64,000 nt of DNA, taken from Pseudemcibacter sp038106445. Lineage in GTDB: Bacteria; Pseudomonadota; Alphaproteobacteria; Sphingomonadales; Emcibacteraceae. The DNA is taken from contig JAYODU010000003.1 of the NCBI GenBank assembly GCA_038106445.1, forward strand, positions 1 to 64,000, read 5' to 3'. Shown here piece by piece: positions 8,082-16,931 of the stretch (position 1 is its first letter; every line of letters begins with the position of its first letter). The notes beneath the pieces were generated by a model. That model made no database searches, had not been told where the DNA came from, and worked only from the letters and a program-made list of their open reading frames with translations. A program made the position numbers and the translations under genes.

Positions 8082-8371
8082 TATATTGTCTCCTCTTCAA
8101 TTCCCTGTTACGTGCCCTTATTAATAATCGCCTTTTTGTGTTCAACATGGTTTTAATAATTATATCGCGGGTGTAATGCGTAATGTCCGGGCACAGGAAA
8201 TTTTTCACACATCAAACCGTTTAAGATATTATTTATTAAAGCTAATTTCACCCGTAAACCCAGACTCGAGCTTACTATAATTTAGCCTGACAATCAAAAG
8301 CTTTGAAAAGATGGAGCGGAAATGATTGATAAATGATAATGGTAATTATGGTAGGAAAAGGCATTAATAAT
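8082..8371. other. Intergenic region between the MAPEG and Rieske oxygenase genes
   Basis: These 290 bases are AT-rich and hold the promoter of the MAPEG gene on the minus strand and the 3' flank of the Rieske oxygenase. I see no convincing reading frame, RNA gene or strong hairpin. A plus-strand ATG near 8334 opens a frame that only runs into the oxygenase gene antisense. Confidence 0.6.
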
Positions 8372-9433
8372 CTAGCTATCTGCCAGCCCTTTAATGATTT
8401 TTCTCATCATTACGCCGGGTTTGTCTGCCTTGATGCCGATTTCCTTATAGTCATGCTGATCTTTTTCAAGCATATCCTGTAACAGATTGATGGCGACAAG
8501 GTCTTCTTCGAAACCACGCTGGACCATGTCACCCTGTTTTTTGCTATACTCTTCATCATCCAATGCGTAATTTCGCGCAACATACCAGAAATAATGGCAG
8601 GTATTTTCGCTTTCGGGGGTTACATAATGGCTTACATAATGGCCGACGGGTGTTTGTTCGATGCCATTTTCATTAACGGGGTATAGAAGGCCGTAACCCT
8701 TATTTGTGGCAGGGGTAACAAACTCCCCTCCGGAACGGTAGATGACTTTCTGGTTTCCGAAGTCAAGCCCGGGATGGAAAAAGGGCTTAAGCAAATTCCA
8801 ATCATGCATTTCACGGTAAAATGTAACCCTGTTTTCATCACGTTCCACCTTTATGGGCGCGGCGGTATATTCACGTGGAAATTTAAATGTATCCGCATGA
8901 AGAAAAGGAAGATGTGAAAGATCGCATAAATTTTCCTGCATTAATATATAGCTGCCCTTTAAATGGTTGTAATTACCCACCACATGGGTCCATTTATCCA
9001 TATCATGGACCGGAAGTTCAGGGATATCATCGGCGTTGGCATTATCATTATCACCCATCCAGACCCAGACAACGGGGCCGGTTTCTTTGCTTATATATCT
9101 TTTGATGCCACTACGTGGGCAACTGTCCTGACAGGGGACATCGGTAATTTCGCCGTTATGGTTATATTTTATACCGTGATAACGGCAGCGGATACCGCCA
9201 TCTTCAAGATTGCTTTTATCCAGGGGAAAGGAACGATGGGCACAGCGGTTCTGTAAAATAACCGGGTTGCCATCCTCGTCACGGTACATGACAAGGGAAC
9301 AATTTAAAATTGTCCGTTCTTTAAGTTCTCGGGTAATTTCACTGCCCAGTGCCGCAACATACCAGTAATTATAAAGCAGTGGTGTATGAATATCGGCCAG
9401 TTCACTGGCGCTACATGATTTGGGTTCAGCCAT
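8372..9433 (-). CDS. Rieske non-heme iron oxygenase, alpha-subunit type
   Basis: This 353-residue oxygenase has an N-terminal Rieske domain, with 2Fe-2S ligands C64, H66, C83 and H86 (CAHRS ... IRCRYHG). The C-terminal catalytic domain has mononuclear iron ligands at D171, H174 and H179 in NLCDLSHLPFLH. The layout matches the vanillate O-demethylase/phthalate-type single-component alpha subunits rather than the ring dioxygenases that use a beta subunit. These enzymes demethylate or hydroxylate aromatic or related substrates. No ferredoxin reductase is encoded next to it, so electrons must come from elsewhere. It appears monocistronic and is divergent from an EamA transporter. Confidence 0.88.
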   Translation of the reverse strand: MAEPKSCSASELADIHTPLLYNYWYVAALGSEITRELKERTILNCSLVMYRDEDGNPVILQNRCAHRSFPLDKSNLEDGGIRCRYHGIKYNHNGEITDVPCQDSCPRSGIKRYISKETGPVVWVWMGDNDNANADDIPELPVHDMDKWTHVVGNYNHLKGSYILMQENLCDLSHLPFLHADTFKFPREYTAAPIKVERDENRVTFYREMHDWNLLKPFFHPGLDFGNQKVIYRSGGEFVTPATNKGYGLLYPVNENGIEQTPVGHYVSHYVTPESENTCHYFWYVARNYALDDEEYSKKQGDMVQRGFEEDLVAINLLQDMLEKDQHDYKEIGIKADKPGVMMRKIIKGLADS

Positions 9434-9527
9434 TGTTATTCCCGTATTTTTTTATTAGGCATAAATTCAAAAGTAGATTATCACAGGACTATAACGAATT
9501 ACACCCTATTTCTGGGAGTGGCGGGAC

Positions 9528-10436
9528 GTGTCAGAACAGGTTGAAAAGCGGGCTGATCAAATAAATATGACAGCTTTTATTTTACTGCTAATTGGCGGTG
9601 TCGCCATTGGCACGTCACCCATATTCATGCGATTTGCTGATGTAACACCCACATCGGCGGCATTCTGGCGGCTTGCGCTTTCTTTGCCGCTCATGATCAT
9701 TTGGCAGGCATATGACATTCGTAAAAACGCTGGTGCAGCAACGCCGAAAATGAACCTGAAAGAAATAAAACCATTTGTGATTATTGGTTTTTTCTTCGCG
9801 CTTGATCTTACCATGTGGCATTGGTCAGTGCAGCTTACGACTGTTGCCAATGCGACACTCCTTGCCAATATGGCGGCAATTTTTACGGCGGTTGGCGGCT
9901 TTTTGTTTTTTGGTGAACGGTTCAGCCGGACATTTGTAGGGGGCATGATACTTGCGCTAATGGGTGCAATGGCGCTTATGGGAAGCAGCATTGAACTTAA
10001 TCCCGATCATTTGTTTGGCGATTTTCTTGGTCTTATTACCGCATTTGCATATGCGGGATATATGATTTCAAGTGCGGCGGCGCGCAAACGTTTTTCAACC
10101 GTTTCCATCGTTTTGGGGACGGCTATATTCGGGTGTATATTCCTGCTTCCGATTGCGCTAAATGAAACGGGTGATTTTATACCGGTGACGCTGGCTGGAT
10201 GGCTGCCGCTTCTTGCGCTGGCGTGGTTTACACATGTTGTAGGGCAAAGCCTGATTGTTTATGCACTTGCGCATCTACCGGCGGCATTTGGATCTGTCAG
10301 TCTTTTGGTTCAGCCGCTTGTTGCCGCGATCCTAGCCTGGATACTGTTTGCGGAAGCGCTTGGTATATATCATTTTGTGGGGGGTGCTTTTATTATCACG
10401 GGTATTCTTGTGTGCAAGAAAGGGGTGCGCAGATGA
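9528..10436 (+). CDS. DMT/EamA family transporter
   Basis: This is a 302-residue inner-membrane protein with about ten helices arranged as two EamA repeats. The first repeat carries FMRFADVTPTSAAFWRLALSLP and ATLLANMAAIFTAVGGFLFFGERF; the second carries ALAHLPAAFGSVSLLVQPLVAAILAWILFAEAL. Family members export or import amino acids, nucleosides and other metabolites; the substrate is unknown. The start is GTG at 9528, with GGGAG nine bases upstream; an ATG at 9567 is the alternative. Its stop overlaps the start of the M20 peptidase, so transport and hydrolysis of an acylated amino acid may be linked. Confidence 0.87.
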   Translation: MSEQVEKRADQINMTAFILLLIGGVAIGTSPIFMRFADVTPTSAAFWRLALSLPLMIIWQAYDIRKNAGAATPKMNLKEIKPFVIIGFFFALDLTMWHWSVQLTTVANATLLANMAAIFTAVGGFLFFGERFSRTFVGGMILALMGAMALMGSSIELNPDHLFGDFLGLITAFAYAGYMISSAAARKRFSTVSIVLGTAIFGCIFLLPIALNETGDFIPVTLAGWLPLLALAWFTHVVGQSLIVYALAHLPAAFGSVSLLVQPLVAAILAWILFAEALGIYHFVGGAFIITGILVCKKGVRR

Positions 10437-11575
10437 ATGACATCGTTAAAGATATGCGTGTCTGGCGGCAGGATATTCATAAACATCCTGAACTTGGATT
10501 TAATGAAGAACGCACATCTGCAAAAGTTGCAAAAATACTTAAAGACCTGAATATCGAAATACATGTTAGCATTGGCGGGACCGGTGTTGTCGGGGTTATT
10601 AAAAAAGGATCATCAGGTCGGGCCATTGGGCTGCGTGCGGATATGGACGCGCTTCCCATTCAGGAAAAGGGGGAAACGGATTATAAATCGGTACATGATG
10701 GTGTTTTTCACGGGTGTGGCCATGACGGACACACAGCAATGTTACTCGGCGCAGCCGCAAAGCTTGCGGCTGAGAAATTTGACGGCACCGTTTATCTTGT
10801 TTTTCAGCCAAGCGAGGAAAATGGCAAAGGCGCCCTTGCGATGATTGAAGACGGGCTTTTTGAGCGGTTTCCAATGGATGCCATCTATGGGCTTCATAAT
10901 ATGCCCGGGATCAAACAGGGAAAATTCGCGATTAAATCCGGTCAGATGATGACATCGGAAGATATTTTTGAAATTGAAATTGCTGGTAAGGGTGGCCATG
11001 CGTCCATGCCGCATATGACAAGGGATCCGATGATTGCAGGGGCGGAAATTGTGACGGCGCTTCAATCAATTGTATCGCGTTCGATTGGCCCGGATGAATG
11101 GGGCGTAGTTTCCGTCACAGAATTTATCACTGATGGGGCGCGTAACATCATCCCATCCAATGTCATAATCAAGGGGGATGCCCGTGCACTTGATCCTGCT
11201 GTGCAGAAAAAAATAGAGCAGCGTATGCGTGACATTGTTGATGGTGTATGTAAAAGCCATAACGTTTCGGGTAGTGTGGTTTATAGGAATGACTTTATTG
11301 TACTTGATAACAGCGAAGCGGAAACGAAGGCAGCGGTGGAAGCCGCAAAAATGACGGTTGGTGAAAACATGGTGGATGGATCGTGTGCTATCTGCACCTG
11401 TTCCGAAGATTTCGCTCAATTTCTAAACCATATCCCGGGATGCTTCATTTTGCTCGGAGCAGGGGACGGTGATAATAGTCCTCCCCTGCATAACCCTTAT
11501 TATGATTATAATGATGCGCTGCTTGAATCCGGGTCAGATTATTGGGTTAATCTGGTCAGGTCACAGCTTGGGTAA
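10433..11575 (+). CDS. M20-family amidohydrolase (hippurate hydrolase-like)
   Basis: This 380-residue enzyme starts at ATG 10433, overlapping the transporter stop by four bases. A longer in-frame reading from 10199 lies inside the transporter and is rejected. It is an M20D metallo-amidohydrolase: VWRQDIHKHPELGFNEERTS at the N-terminus, then GLRADMDALPIQE, metal-binding FHGCGHDGHTAMLLGAA and FQPSEENGKGALAMIEDGLF, a lid domain with GKGGHASMPH, and a C-terminal SEDFAQFL. Such enzymes cleave N-acyl amino acids such as hippurate or N-acetyl-aminoacyl compounds. The substrate is not determined by sequence. Confidence 0.88.
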   Translation: MNDIVKDMRVWRQDIHKHPELGFNEERTSAKVAKILKDLNIEIHVSIGGTGVVGVIKKGSSGRAIGLRADMDALPIQEKGETDYKSVHDGVFHGCGHDGHTAMLLGAAAKLAAEKFDGTVYLVFQPSEENGKGALAMIEDGLFERFPMDAIYGLHNMPGIKQGKFAIKSGQMMTSEDIFEIEIAGKGGHASMPHMTRDPMIAGAEIVTALQSIVSRSIGPDEWGVVSVTEFITDGARNIIPSNVIIKGDARALDPAVQKKIEQRMRDIVDGVCKSHNVSGSVVYRNDFIVLDNSEAETKAAVEAAKMTVGENMVDGSCAICTCSEDFAQFLNHIPGCFILLGAGDGDNSPPLHNPYYDYNDALLESGSDYWVNLVRSQLG

Positions 11576-11578
11576 ATT

Positions 11579-12493
11579 TTATTCCGGTTCCTTGGTGACA
11601 AGTGCCAGCCAGTCATTAGCAAAACTTTCAGATGGCAACCAGGTTGTGTCTTCCTTGCGCACATCTTCTTCACGACCAAGGGTATATTTATAAATATTGC
11701 CGACAGTTCCCATTTCTTCGTTCACCGGTTTTAAGGCCTTATAGCCCATTGCACCATCGGTCATGCGAAGCTTCATTACGGCTTCGTAGTAAGAAACGGC
11801 AAGGTCACGGCTACCGGCAACAGCATGCGCAACGCCCTTTTCTTCGGCGAGTGTCCAAAGCGCCCCCGCGCGGCGATTGGTCAGATACATGCCTTTAATC
11901 ATGTTGTTACGGCTTGGCAGGTCTTCAAGTCCGATGAAATAAAGCCCCGGTGTTTGTCTTGTGGCTTCCGGCGGGACGGCGGAATAATAATAGCCGCCCT
12001 TATTTACCACATAGGCAATGACCCGTTCCGGTATCCAGGCGGCGATTTCATGGTTTATTTCACCGCCAGCAGACATTCCCCACAGCAGGAAGGGTGCATA
12101 GGAAAGTTCCTCATGCCCGCTTTCTTTTGCGATTGTATCAATCGCGCTGATGAAGGCTTTACCGCTGCCTTTGCTAACCTGAATATAATCTTCGACCATC
12201 ATGTTTGGATGCATATGGTCGGTAAAGTAGGTTCCCATAAGGGCAAAATGATGTTTATTAGCAAAATCCTGCCAGTAAGCGTCATCAACCTGGCCGCGCC
12301 CGTCACCGTTCGATCCGGGGTTAAGCATTAAAATACCACGAATTTTTTCATGGTCCGGGTTCATCCAGATTTTGAATGCGGCCATGTTATAGATAGCACC
12401 CGGTTCTATTGTGGTTTCGTATGTTTCACTTAGAGCGACGCTGGTGGATAACAGGCAGAAAGTCAGTGTTAAATAAATCTTTTTGAATGACAT
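11579..12493 (-). CDS. Secreted alpha/beta hydrolase
   Basis: This 304-residue protein has a Sec signal peptide (residues 1-22, VALS-E). It shows an alpha/beta-hydrolase core: RGILMLNPGSNGDGRG forms the first strand and likely oxyanion region, LLWGMSAGGEINHEIAA the nucleophile elbow GMSAG. The later acid and histidine are less clear. The overall shape resembles PHB-depolymerase or esterase-like secreted hydrolases, but I cannot name a substrate. It is convergent with the M20 gene (three bases apart) and divergent from mnmD. Confidence 0.65.
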   Translation of the reverse strand: MSFKKIYLTLTFCLLSTSVALSETYETTIEPGAIYNMAAFKIWMNPDHEKIRGILMLNPGSNGDGRGQVDDAYWQDFANKHHFALMGTYFTDHMHPNMMVEDYIQVSKGSGKAFISAIDTIAKESGHEELSYAPFLLWGMSAGGEINHEIAAWIPERVIAYVVNKGGYYYSAVPPEATRQTPGLYFIGLEDLPSRNNMIKGMYLTNRRAGALWTLAEEKGVAHAVAGSRDLAVSYYEAVMKLRMTDGAMGYKALKPVNEEMGTVGNIYKYTLGREEDVRKEDTTWLPSESFANDWLALVTKEPE

Positions 12494-12638
12494 GTTTTAT
12501 CCCCTTGATTGTTCTGGCAACATAATAACTGCTAAAAACAAAAAAACCAACGCGATAATCATATGATAGATAATACAAAGCACTATGAGATATGTTATTT
12601 TATGAATTAAAGTATTTTGGGAAGTAGGCGGGAATGAA

Positions 12639-13313
12639 ATGACAGAAAAAATCGTAGAATGGCAGGAAAATAATACGCCACAATCGCTTTTATATGGCGA
12701 TATTTATTATTCTACCGAGGACGGTTTGGCAGAAAGCAAGGCTGTATTTCTGGACGGTATTGGTGCGCCCGATGTTTGGCAAGGCAGGTCAGGGTTTACC
12801 ATTTGTGAGCTAGGCTTTGGCACCGGGCTTAATTTCTTGAATACGGTAAAACTCTGGCTCGAAACCACAGATGAAAATCAGAAACTTTATTATTACGCAA
12901 CAGAAAAGTATCCGCTTTTGAGGGTAGAGATTCAGAGGGCAATCAGCTATCCGGAGCTTGCGAACTTCCGTGATCATATGATTGAACAGTACCCCGAACC
13001 GTCCGTTCAGTATTTTGATGGTCGGGTTTCGTTAAATCTGCTCATCGGGGATAGTCTAACCATCTTATCTAAAGCTGATTTTAAGGCTGATGCATGGTTT
13101 CTGGATGGTTTTGCGCCAAGCAAAAATCCAGACATGTGGAGCTGTTCCCTTTTTAGAGAAATTGCCCGTTTATCAGCTATGGATGCCAAACTGACCACTT
13201 TCACTGCTGCTGGGGCGGTAAGGCGAGGATTAGGGGAAGTCGGGTTTCAAATGGTGAAGAGGCCTGGCTACGGTAAAAAACGTGAAATGTTAAAAGGCGA
13301 TTTTACAGGCTGA
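12639..13313 (+). CDS. mnmD: tRNA 5-methylaminomethyl-2-thiouridine methyltransferase, MnmD type
   Basis: This 224-residue protein is the methyltransferase half of what is MnmC in enterobacteria. It shows the family start WQENNTPQSLLYGDIYYS, the SAM-binding ELGFGTGLNFL, WFLDGFAPSKNPDMW, and the C-terminal TAAGAVRRGLGEVGFQMVKRPGYGKKREML. It converts nm5s2U to mnm5s2U at tRNA wobble position 34. The FAD-oxidase half is absent, so it is a stand-alone MnmD. The ATG is preceded by GGGAATGAA, a modest ribosome binding site. A hairpin follows at 13323. Confidence 0.9.
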   Translation: MTEKIVEWQENNTPQSLLYGDIYYSTEDGLAESKAVFLDGIGAPDVWQGRSGFTICELGFGTGLNFLNTVKLWLETTDENQKLYYYATEKYPLLRVEIQRAISYPELANFRDHMIEQYPEPSVQYFDGRVSLNLLIGDSLTILSKADFKADAWFLDGFAPSKNPDMWSCSLFREIARLSAMDAKLTTFTAAGAVRRGLGEVGFQMVKRPGYGKKREMLKGDFTG

Positions 13314-13322
13314 TTAAATGCA

Positions 13323-13354
13323 ACAAGCGACCAACATTTATGCCAGCCGCTTGT
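13323..13354 (+). terminator. Weak hairpin after mnmD
   Basis: ACAAGCG (13323-13329) pairs with CGCTTGT (13348-13354) across an 18-base loop and is followed by the T-rich run AAATTTGGGTTTT. It could end the mnmD transcript. The loop is long and the T tract broken, so this is tentative. Confidence 0.3.
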
Positions 13355-13388
13355 AAATTTGGGTTTTATAAGGTTTTATTTTAAGCCG

Positions 13389-16300
13389 TTAAGGCGAAAT
13401 AACATGCCTTACATTGTTTGCTTCGGCCCAGCTATTAATAGGTTCGATATGCTGTGCGTTTATTGATGCAAGCTCGGCCTTAAGCTGTTGCCATTCTGTC
13501 GTTACATCAGCAAGACGGTCTAGCGCGCCGCGTGCAACAGGTGCGCCAGCACCATCCATAACGTCAACCACATGTTTTACTTGTACATTCAGCATGCTCG
13601 GCCAGGCATCTTCGTCTTCCAGAACCTGGAAGTAGACCTGATCTATTTTCTTCTCCCATTCACTGATTTGATCAATGGCAATTGTGCCTTGCATAACAAG
13701 GTCGCTATCACCTGAATAATCAGCCATAAGCGCTTTGATCTGGCTTCTGGCTTTACGGGCATTATCCAAAGTCATCAGGATTTCATTGAGCAGGCTGGTG
13801 CCTTCAACAATTCTGGCTTCAAGCACATTATATTCTGCATCTGTTGCGTCATTACGTGGGTCGGGAAGCAGCTCAATGTCGACTGATTCTTCAAAATCGC
13901 CGATTGAAATGCGGGCCTGATAATTACCGGGCATAACCTTGGCACCGTTCCAGCCAGAAAACATAAAAACATCATCAATGCAGTTTATGCCGTCCCTGCG
14001 CATATCCCAGGTCCAAAGGTTCATCCCCTGCTTTTTTGAAGGATATGAAAACGATCTTTCCTGCCGGGGAGAGAGGTTCCCCTGAATGCAGCGGTCACGG
14101 GCGCTTTCTTCACTTGAATAATGGCGTACAACATTGCCGATACTATCCAGGATTTCGATGGATAGTGGGCCTTCCTGTTCTTCCTTGATATGGTAACTCA
14201 GAATGACGCCATTGGGCGGATTTTTTCCTTCATTATTTTCGCCGCCGCCGCGTCCGGTGATCATTTCAGTCGGGCTTGGGTTCAATACATGAAGTGCTTT
14301 ATCAGCCTGATTATCAGAAATCTGGCTGAAGATTGCAATGTCATCCATGACATAAAAACCGCGTCCCTGCGTTGCGACGACTAGATCACCTTGACGTATG
14401 GTAAGATCAGTAATCGGTACACGTGGCAGGTTTAAATCAAGTGATTGCCAGTGATCACCAGCATCAAATGAGATATACATGCCAAGTTCAGTGCCGGCAT
14501 AAAGAACCCCCGATTTATTTTTATCTTCGCGCACAACACGTACAAAGTTTCCTTCCGGGAGATCATCATCCAGTCTTGTCCAGCTTTCACCATAATTCGT
14601 TGTTTTGTAAATATATGGGTCAGGGTCGTTCATTTTATATGCGGCAAGTGCAACATAAGCGGTACCCGGGTCATGGGGGCTCACTTCAATCGCATTTATC
14701 ATCCCCTCAGGTGCATTGCGCGGAGTAACATTTGTCCAGCTTTCACCATCATTGCGTGTGATATACACAAGACCATCATCGCTTCCGGACCAGACAACTC
14801 CGCGTTCATGAGGGCTTTCAACAATATAATAGACGGTACCATAAAATTCGGCCCCGACATTTTCCACGGTTAAAGGACCACCGTTTAAGCGCTGCTTCTC
14901 TTTATCATTGCGGGTAAGGTCCGGGCTCATTTCTTCCCATGTTACACCGCGATCCTTACTGCGCAGTATAAGCTGTGCGCCATAATAAATGATACTTGGA
15001 TCATGTGGTGATGAAGCCACAGGCGCGTTCCAGTTGGTACGGTATTTCAGGTCTTCTGCGTTCATTCCATATACATATTGTGGATATGGCTTGATCGGGC
15101 GTGTGCGTCTGTTTTCCGTATCAATTTCGGTCAGGGTACCATTGATGGTCGATGCATACACATATTTGGGATTATTTTCGTCAAAAGCAATATGTGCGCT
15201 TTCACCACCACCAACGGCATAATAATCATCAATACCGATCCCTCCGGTAAAGGATTCTGATCTGATAGCGACTGTTGAATTATCCTGCTGTCCGCCATAA
15301 ATCCGGTAAGGTGACATGTTGTCTGTGACCACGCGATAAAACTGGGCTGTTGGCTGGTTCATAATGCTTGACCATGACTTGCCACCATCAAATGTTATTT
15401 CCGCACCACCATCATCCGCAAGTGCCATGTTAAGACTATTATCGGGATTAATCCAAAGATCATGGGTGTCCCCGTGACCGATATTATTGTTGATTTCATA
15501 TGTTTCCCCCGCATCAATGGATTTAAGGAAAGGCACATTCATGACATAGATCGTGTTGTCATCATTAGGGTCAGCCTTAAGATGGGTATAATACCAAGCC
15601 CGTGTCGTTGTCAGGCGATTTGGATTTATATTGCGCCATGATTTACCGCCATCTTCGCTTCGATATACACCACCATCATCCGTGTACATATCGCCTTCAA
15701 CGACCGCATAAACGCGGTCCGGATTTGATGCGGCGACATCGATACCAACTTTACCGATTACAGCCGGAAGGCCTCCTGCAAGTTTATTCCAGGTGTCCCC
15801 GCCATCCGTAGTTTTCCAAATACCGCCTTTTTCGCCGCCGGACAGGATATACCATGGCTTACGCCCATTTTCCCACATGGCAGCATAAAGGATTCGTGGA
15901 TTTGTAGGGTCCATTGCGAGATCACCACCACCTACCTGCGGGTCAATTTTTAGAATATGTTGCCAGCTTTTACCGCCATCCATGGTGCGGTAAATGCCAC
16001 GTTCTTCATTAGGGCCCCAGATATTACCCTGGGCGGCAACGTAGGCAACATCAGAATTTGTAGGATGAATACGGATTTTAGGGATTTGACCGGCATTTGG
16101 AAGCCCGATATGGTTCCATGTTTTGCCAGCATCTGTAGATTTATATATGCCATCGCCGCTTGCGGTTGTAACACCTCTGATTGGCCCTTCACCTGTGCCG
16201 ACATACACAATGCTGGGATCGGATTGTGAAACAGCGATTGCACCGATCGTACCAACACCAAAAAAACCGTCTGATACGTTAAACCAGCTAACGCCAGCAT

Positions 16301-16544
16301 TGGTGGTTTTCCACACACCACCACCCGTTGCACCCATATAATATGTTAATGGATCACCGATAACACCGGATACAGCGACGGCACGACCACCTCGCCATGG
16401 GCCGATAAGTCTATATTCCTTTCCGGCATATAGTGATGGATTTATGGTATTCGTTGCAAAGCTGTTTGTAATCACTGTCACTTGTGAAAATACAATACAA
16501 CTGAAGGCAATGAATGAAAGTTTGAAAAAATTGCGTGAAAGCAT
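13389..16544 (-). CDS. Large exported BNR/VPS10-like beta-propeller protein
   Basis: This 1051-residue protein has a Sec signal (about residues 1-30) and then many BNR/Asp-box propeller blades, recognisable from repeats such as GGGVWKTTNAGVSWFNV, GIYKSTDAGKTWNHI, GIYRTMDGGKSWQHI, GGIWKTTDGGDTWNKL and GVYRSEDGGKSWRNI. The first blades follow GPWRGGRAVAVSGV, the hallmark of a family annotated as glycosyl hydrolase or sortilin-like. After about residue 760 the repeats stop, giving a non-propeller region and a helical C-terminus. Such proteins are periplasmic or surface-bound; no catalytic residues can be assigned, so enzymatic activity is unproven. It is a single gene with its own promoter region to 16733. 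Confidence 0.8.
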   Translation of the reverse strand: MLSRNFFKLSFIAFSCIVFSQVTVITNSFATNTINPSLYAGKEYRLIGPWRGGRAVAVSGVIGDPLTYYMGATGGGVWKTTNAGVSWFNVSDGFFGVGTIGAIAVSQSDPSIVYVGTGEGPIRGVTTASGDGIYKSTDAGKTWNHIGLPNAGQIPKIRIHPTNSDVAYVAAQGNIWGPNEERGIYRTMDGGKSWQHILKIDPQVGGGDLAMDPTNPRILYAAMWENGRKPWYILSGGEKGGIWKTTDGGDTWNKLAGGLPAVIGKVGIDVAASNPDRVYAVVEGDMYTDDGGVYRSEDGGKSWRNINPNRLTTTRAWYYTHLKADPNDDNTIYVMNVPFLKSIDAGETYEINNNIGHGDTHDLWINPDNSLNMALADDGGAEITFDGGKSWSSIMNQPTAQFYRVVTDNMSPYRIYGGQQDNSTVAIRSESFTGGIGIDDYYAVGGGESAHIAFDENNPKYVYASTINGTLTEIDTENRRTRPIKPYPQYVYGMNAEDLKYRTNWNAPVASSPHDPSIIYYGAQLILRSKDRGVTWEEMSPDLTRNDKEKQRLNGGPLTVENVGAEFYGTVYYIVESPHERGVVWSGSDDGLVYITRNDGESWTNVTPRNAPEGMINAIEVSPHDPGTAYVALAAYKMNDPDPYIYKTTNYGESWTRLDDDLPEGNFVRVVREDKNKSGVLYAGTELGMYISFDAGDHWQSLDLNLPRVPITDLTIRQGDLVVATQGRGFYVMDDIAIFSQISDNQADKALHVLNPSPTEMITGRGGGENNEGKNPPNGVILSYHIKEEQEGPLSIEILDSIGNVVRHYSSEESARDRCIQGNLSPRQERSFSYPSKKQGMNLWTWDMRRDGINCIDDVFMFSGWNGAKVMPGNYQARISIGDFEESVDIELLPDPRNDATDAEYNVLEARIVEGTSLLNEILMTLDNARKARSQIKALMADYSGDSDLVMQGTIAIDQISEWEKKIDQVYFQVLEDEDAWPSMLNVQVKHVVDVMDGAGAPVARGALDRLADVTTEWQQLKAELASINAQHIEPINSWAEANNVRHVISP

Positions 16545-16685
16545 CTTTGATCCCCTTTATCAAATTTATAAGCCTATAACCTGCCTCAAAAATACTTATT
16601 TGTATAGGACGAAAATAGTGTTTTTATCCATACGCCCAAATACCCGTATTAAGTAATTGTTTTTTGCACCATATAATCAAAAAAT

Positions 16686-16699
16686 AGATTATATAATCT
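16686..16699. promoter_or_regulatory. Perfect 14-bp AT-rich palindrome upstream of the BNR gene
   Basis: AGATTATATAATCT is a perfect inverted repeat about 140 bases before the BNR-protein start and 35 bases from the terminator of the molybdoenzyme operon. Its position suits an operator for the BNR gene, but no binding protein is apparent and an AT-rich palindrome of this size can occur by chance. Confidence 0.3.
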
Positions 16700-16733
16700 G
16701 TAGGAAGACGTATTTTGGTTTATAATGGTAATA

Positions 16734-16765
16734 AAAAAGCCCCGTATAAATGAACGGGGCTTTTT
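16734..16765. terminator. Bidirectional-looking intrinsic terminator closing the molybdoenzyme operon
   Basis: AAAAAGCCCCG (16734-16744) and CGGGGCTTTTT (16755-16765) form an 11-bp stem with a 10-base loop, with A and T runs built into the stem so that it works on both strands. On the minus strand it lies 18 bases after the stop of the 48-residue gene at 16783 and closes the operon that begins at 21005. Confidence 0.9.
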
Positions 16766-16782
16766 AGAAATATTTTCAGAAA

Positions 16783-16929
16783 CTATTTTTTACCAGCAAT
16801 CATAGAGTACGTTAAATGTGCAATTATAATCACTGCGGCTATACCAGCAAACACAGGTAACAAATCCCAGGAAATTCCTTGTAATGTTTCCTGACCATAC
16901 ATATCGCGTGTATAACGAAATAATTCCAT
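16783..16929 (-). CDS. 48-residue single-pass membrane protein of the molybdoenzyme operon
   Basis: The minus strand from ATG 16929 encodes 48 residues: MELFRYTRDMYGQETLQGIS, then WDLLPVFAGIAAVIIIAHLT, then YSMIAGKK and TAG. It has an amphipathic N-terminus, one hydrophobic helix (about residues 23-43) and a charged KK end. The ribosome binding site AGAGGA lies in the last codons of the FAD-subunit gene, whose TAA ends two bases before the ATG, so the two are translationally coupled. A terminator follows 18 bases after the stop. That context argues strongly for a real gene. I do not recognise a family; it may anchor or assemble the molybdoenzyme. Confidence 0.75.
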   Translation of the reverse strand: MELFRYTRDMYGQETLQGISWDLLPVFAGIAAVIIIAHLTYSMIAGKK

Positions 16930-16931
16930 TT

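Noticed and set aside
8334..8480. Short plus-strand frame with GGAG-like signal near 8323
   Set aside because: It reads antisense into the oxygenase 3' end and has no recognisable sequence; treated as chance.
9349..9564. Plus-strand frame between the Rieske oxygenase and the transporter
   Set aside because: It is mostly antisense to the oxygenase gene, has no family likeness and no clear ribosome binding site.
10199..10432. 78-residue N-terminal extension of the M20 hydrolase
   Set aside because: It lies inside the EamA transporter gene in another frame, is cysteine-rich and unlike the family; ATG 10433 with a four-base overlap is the natural start.
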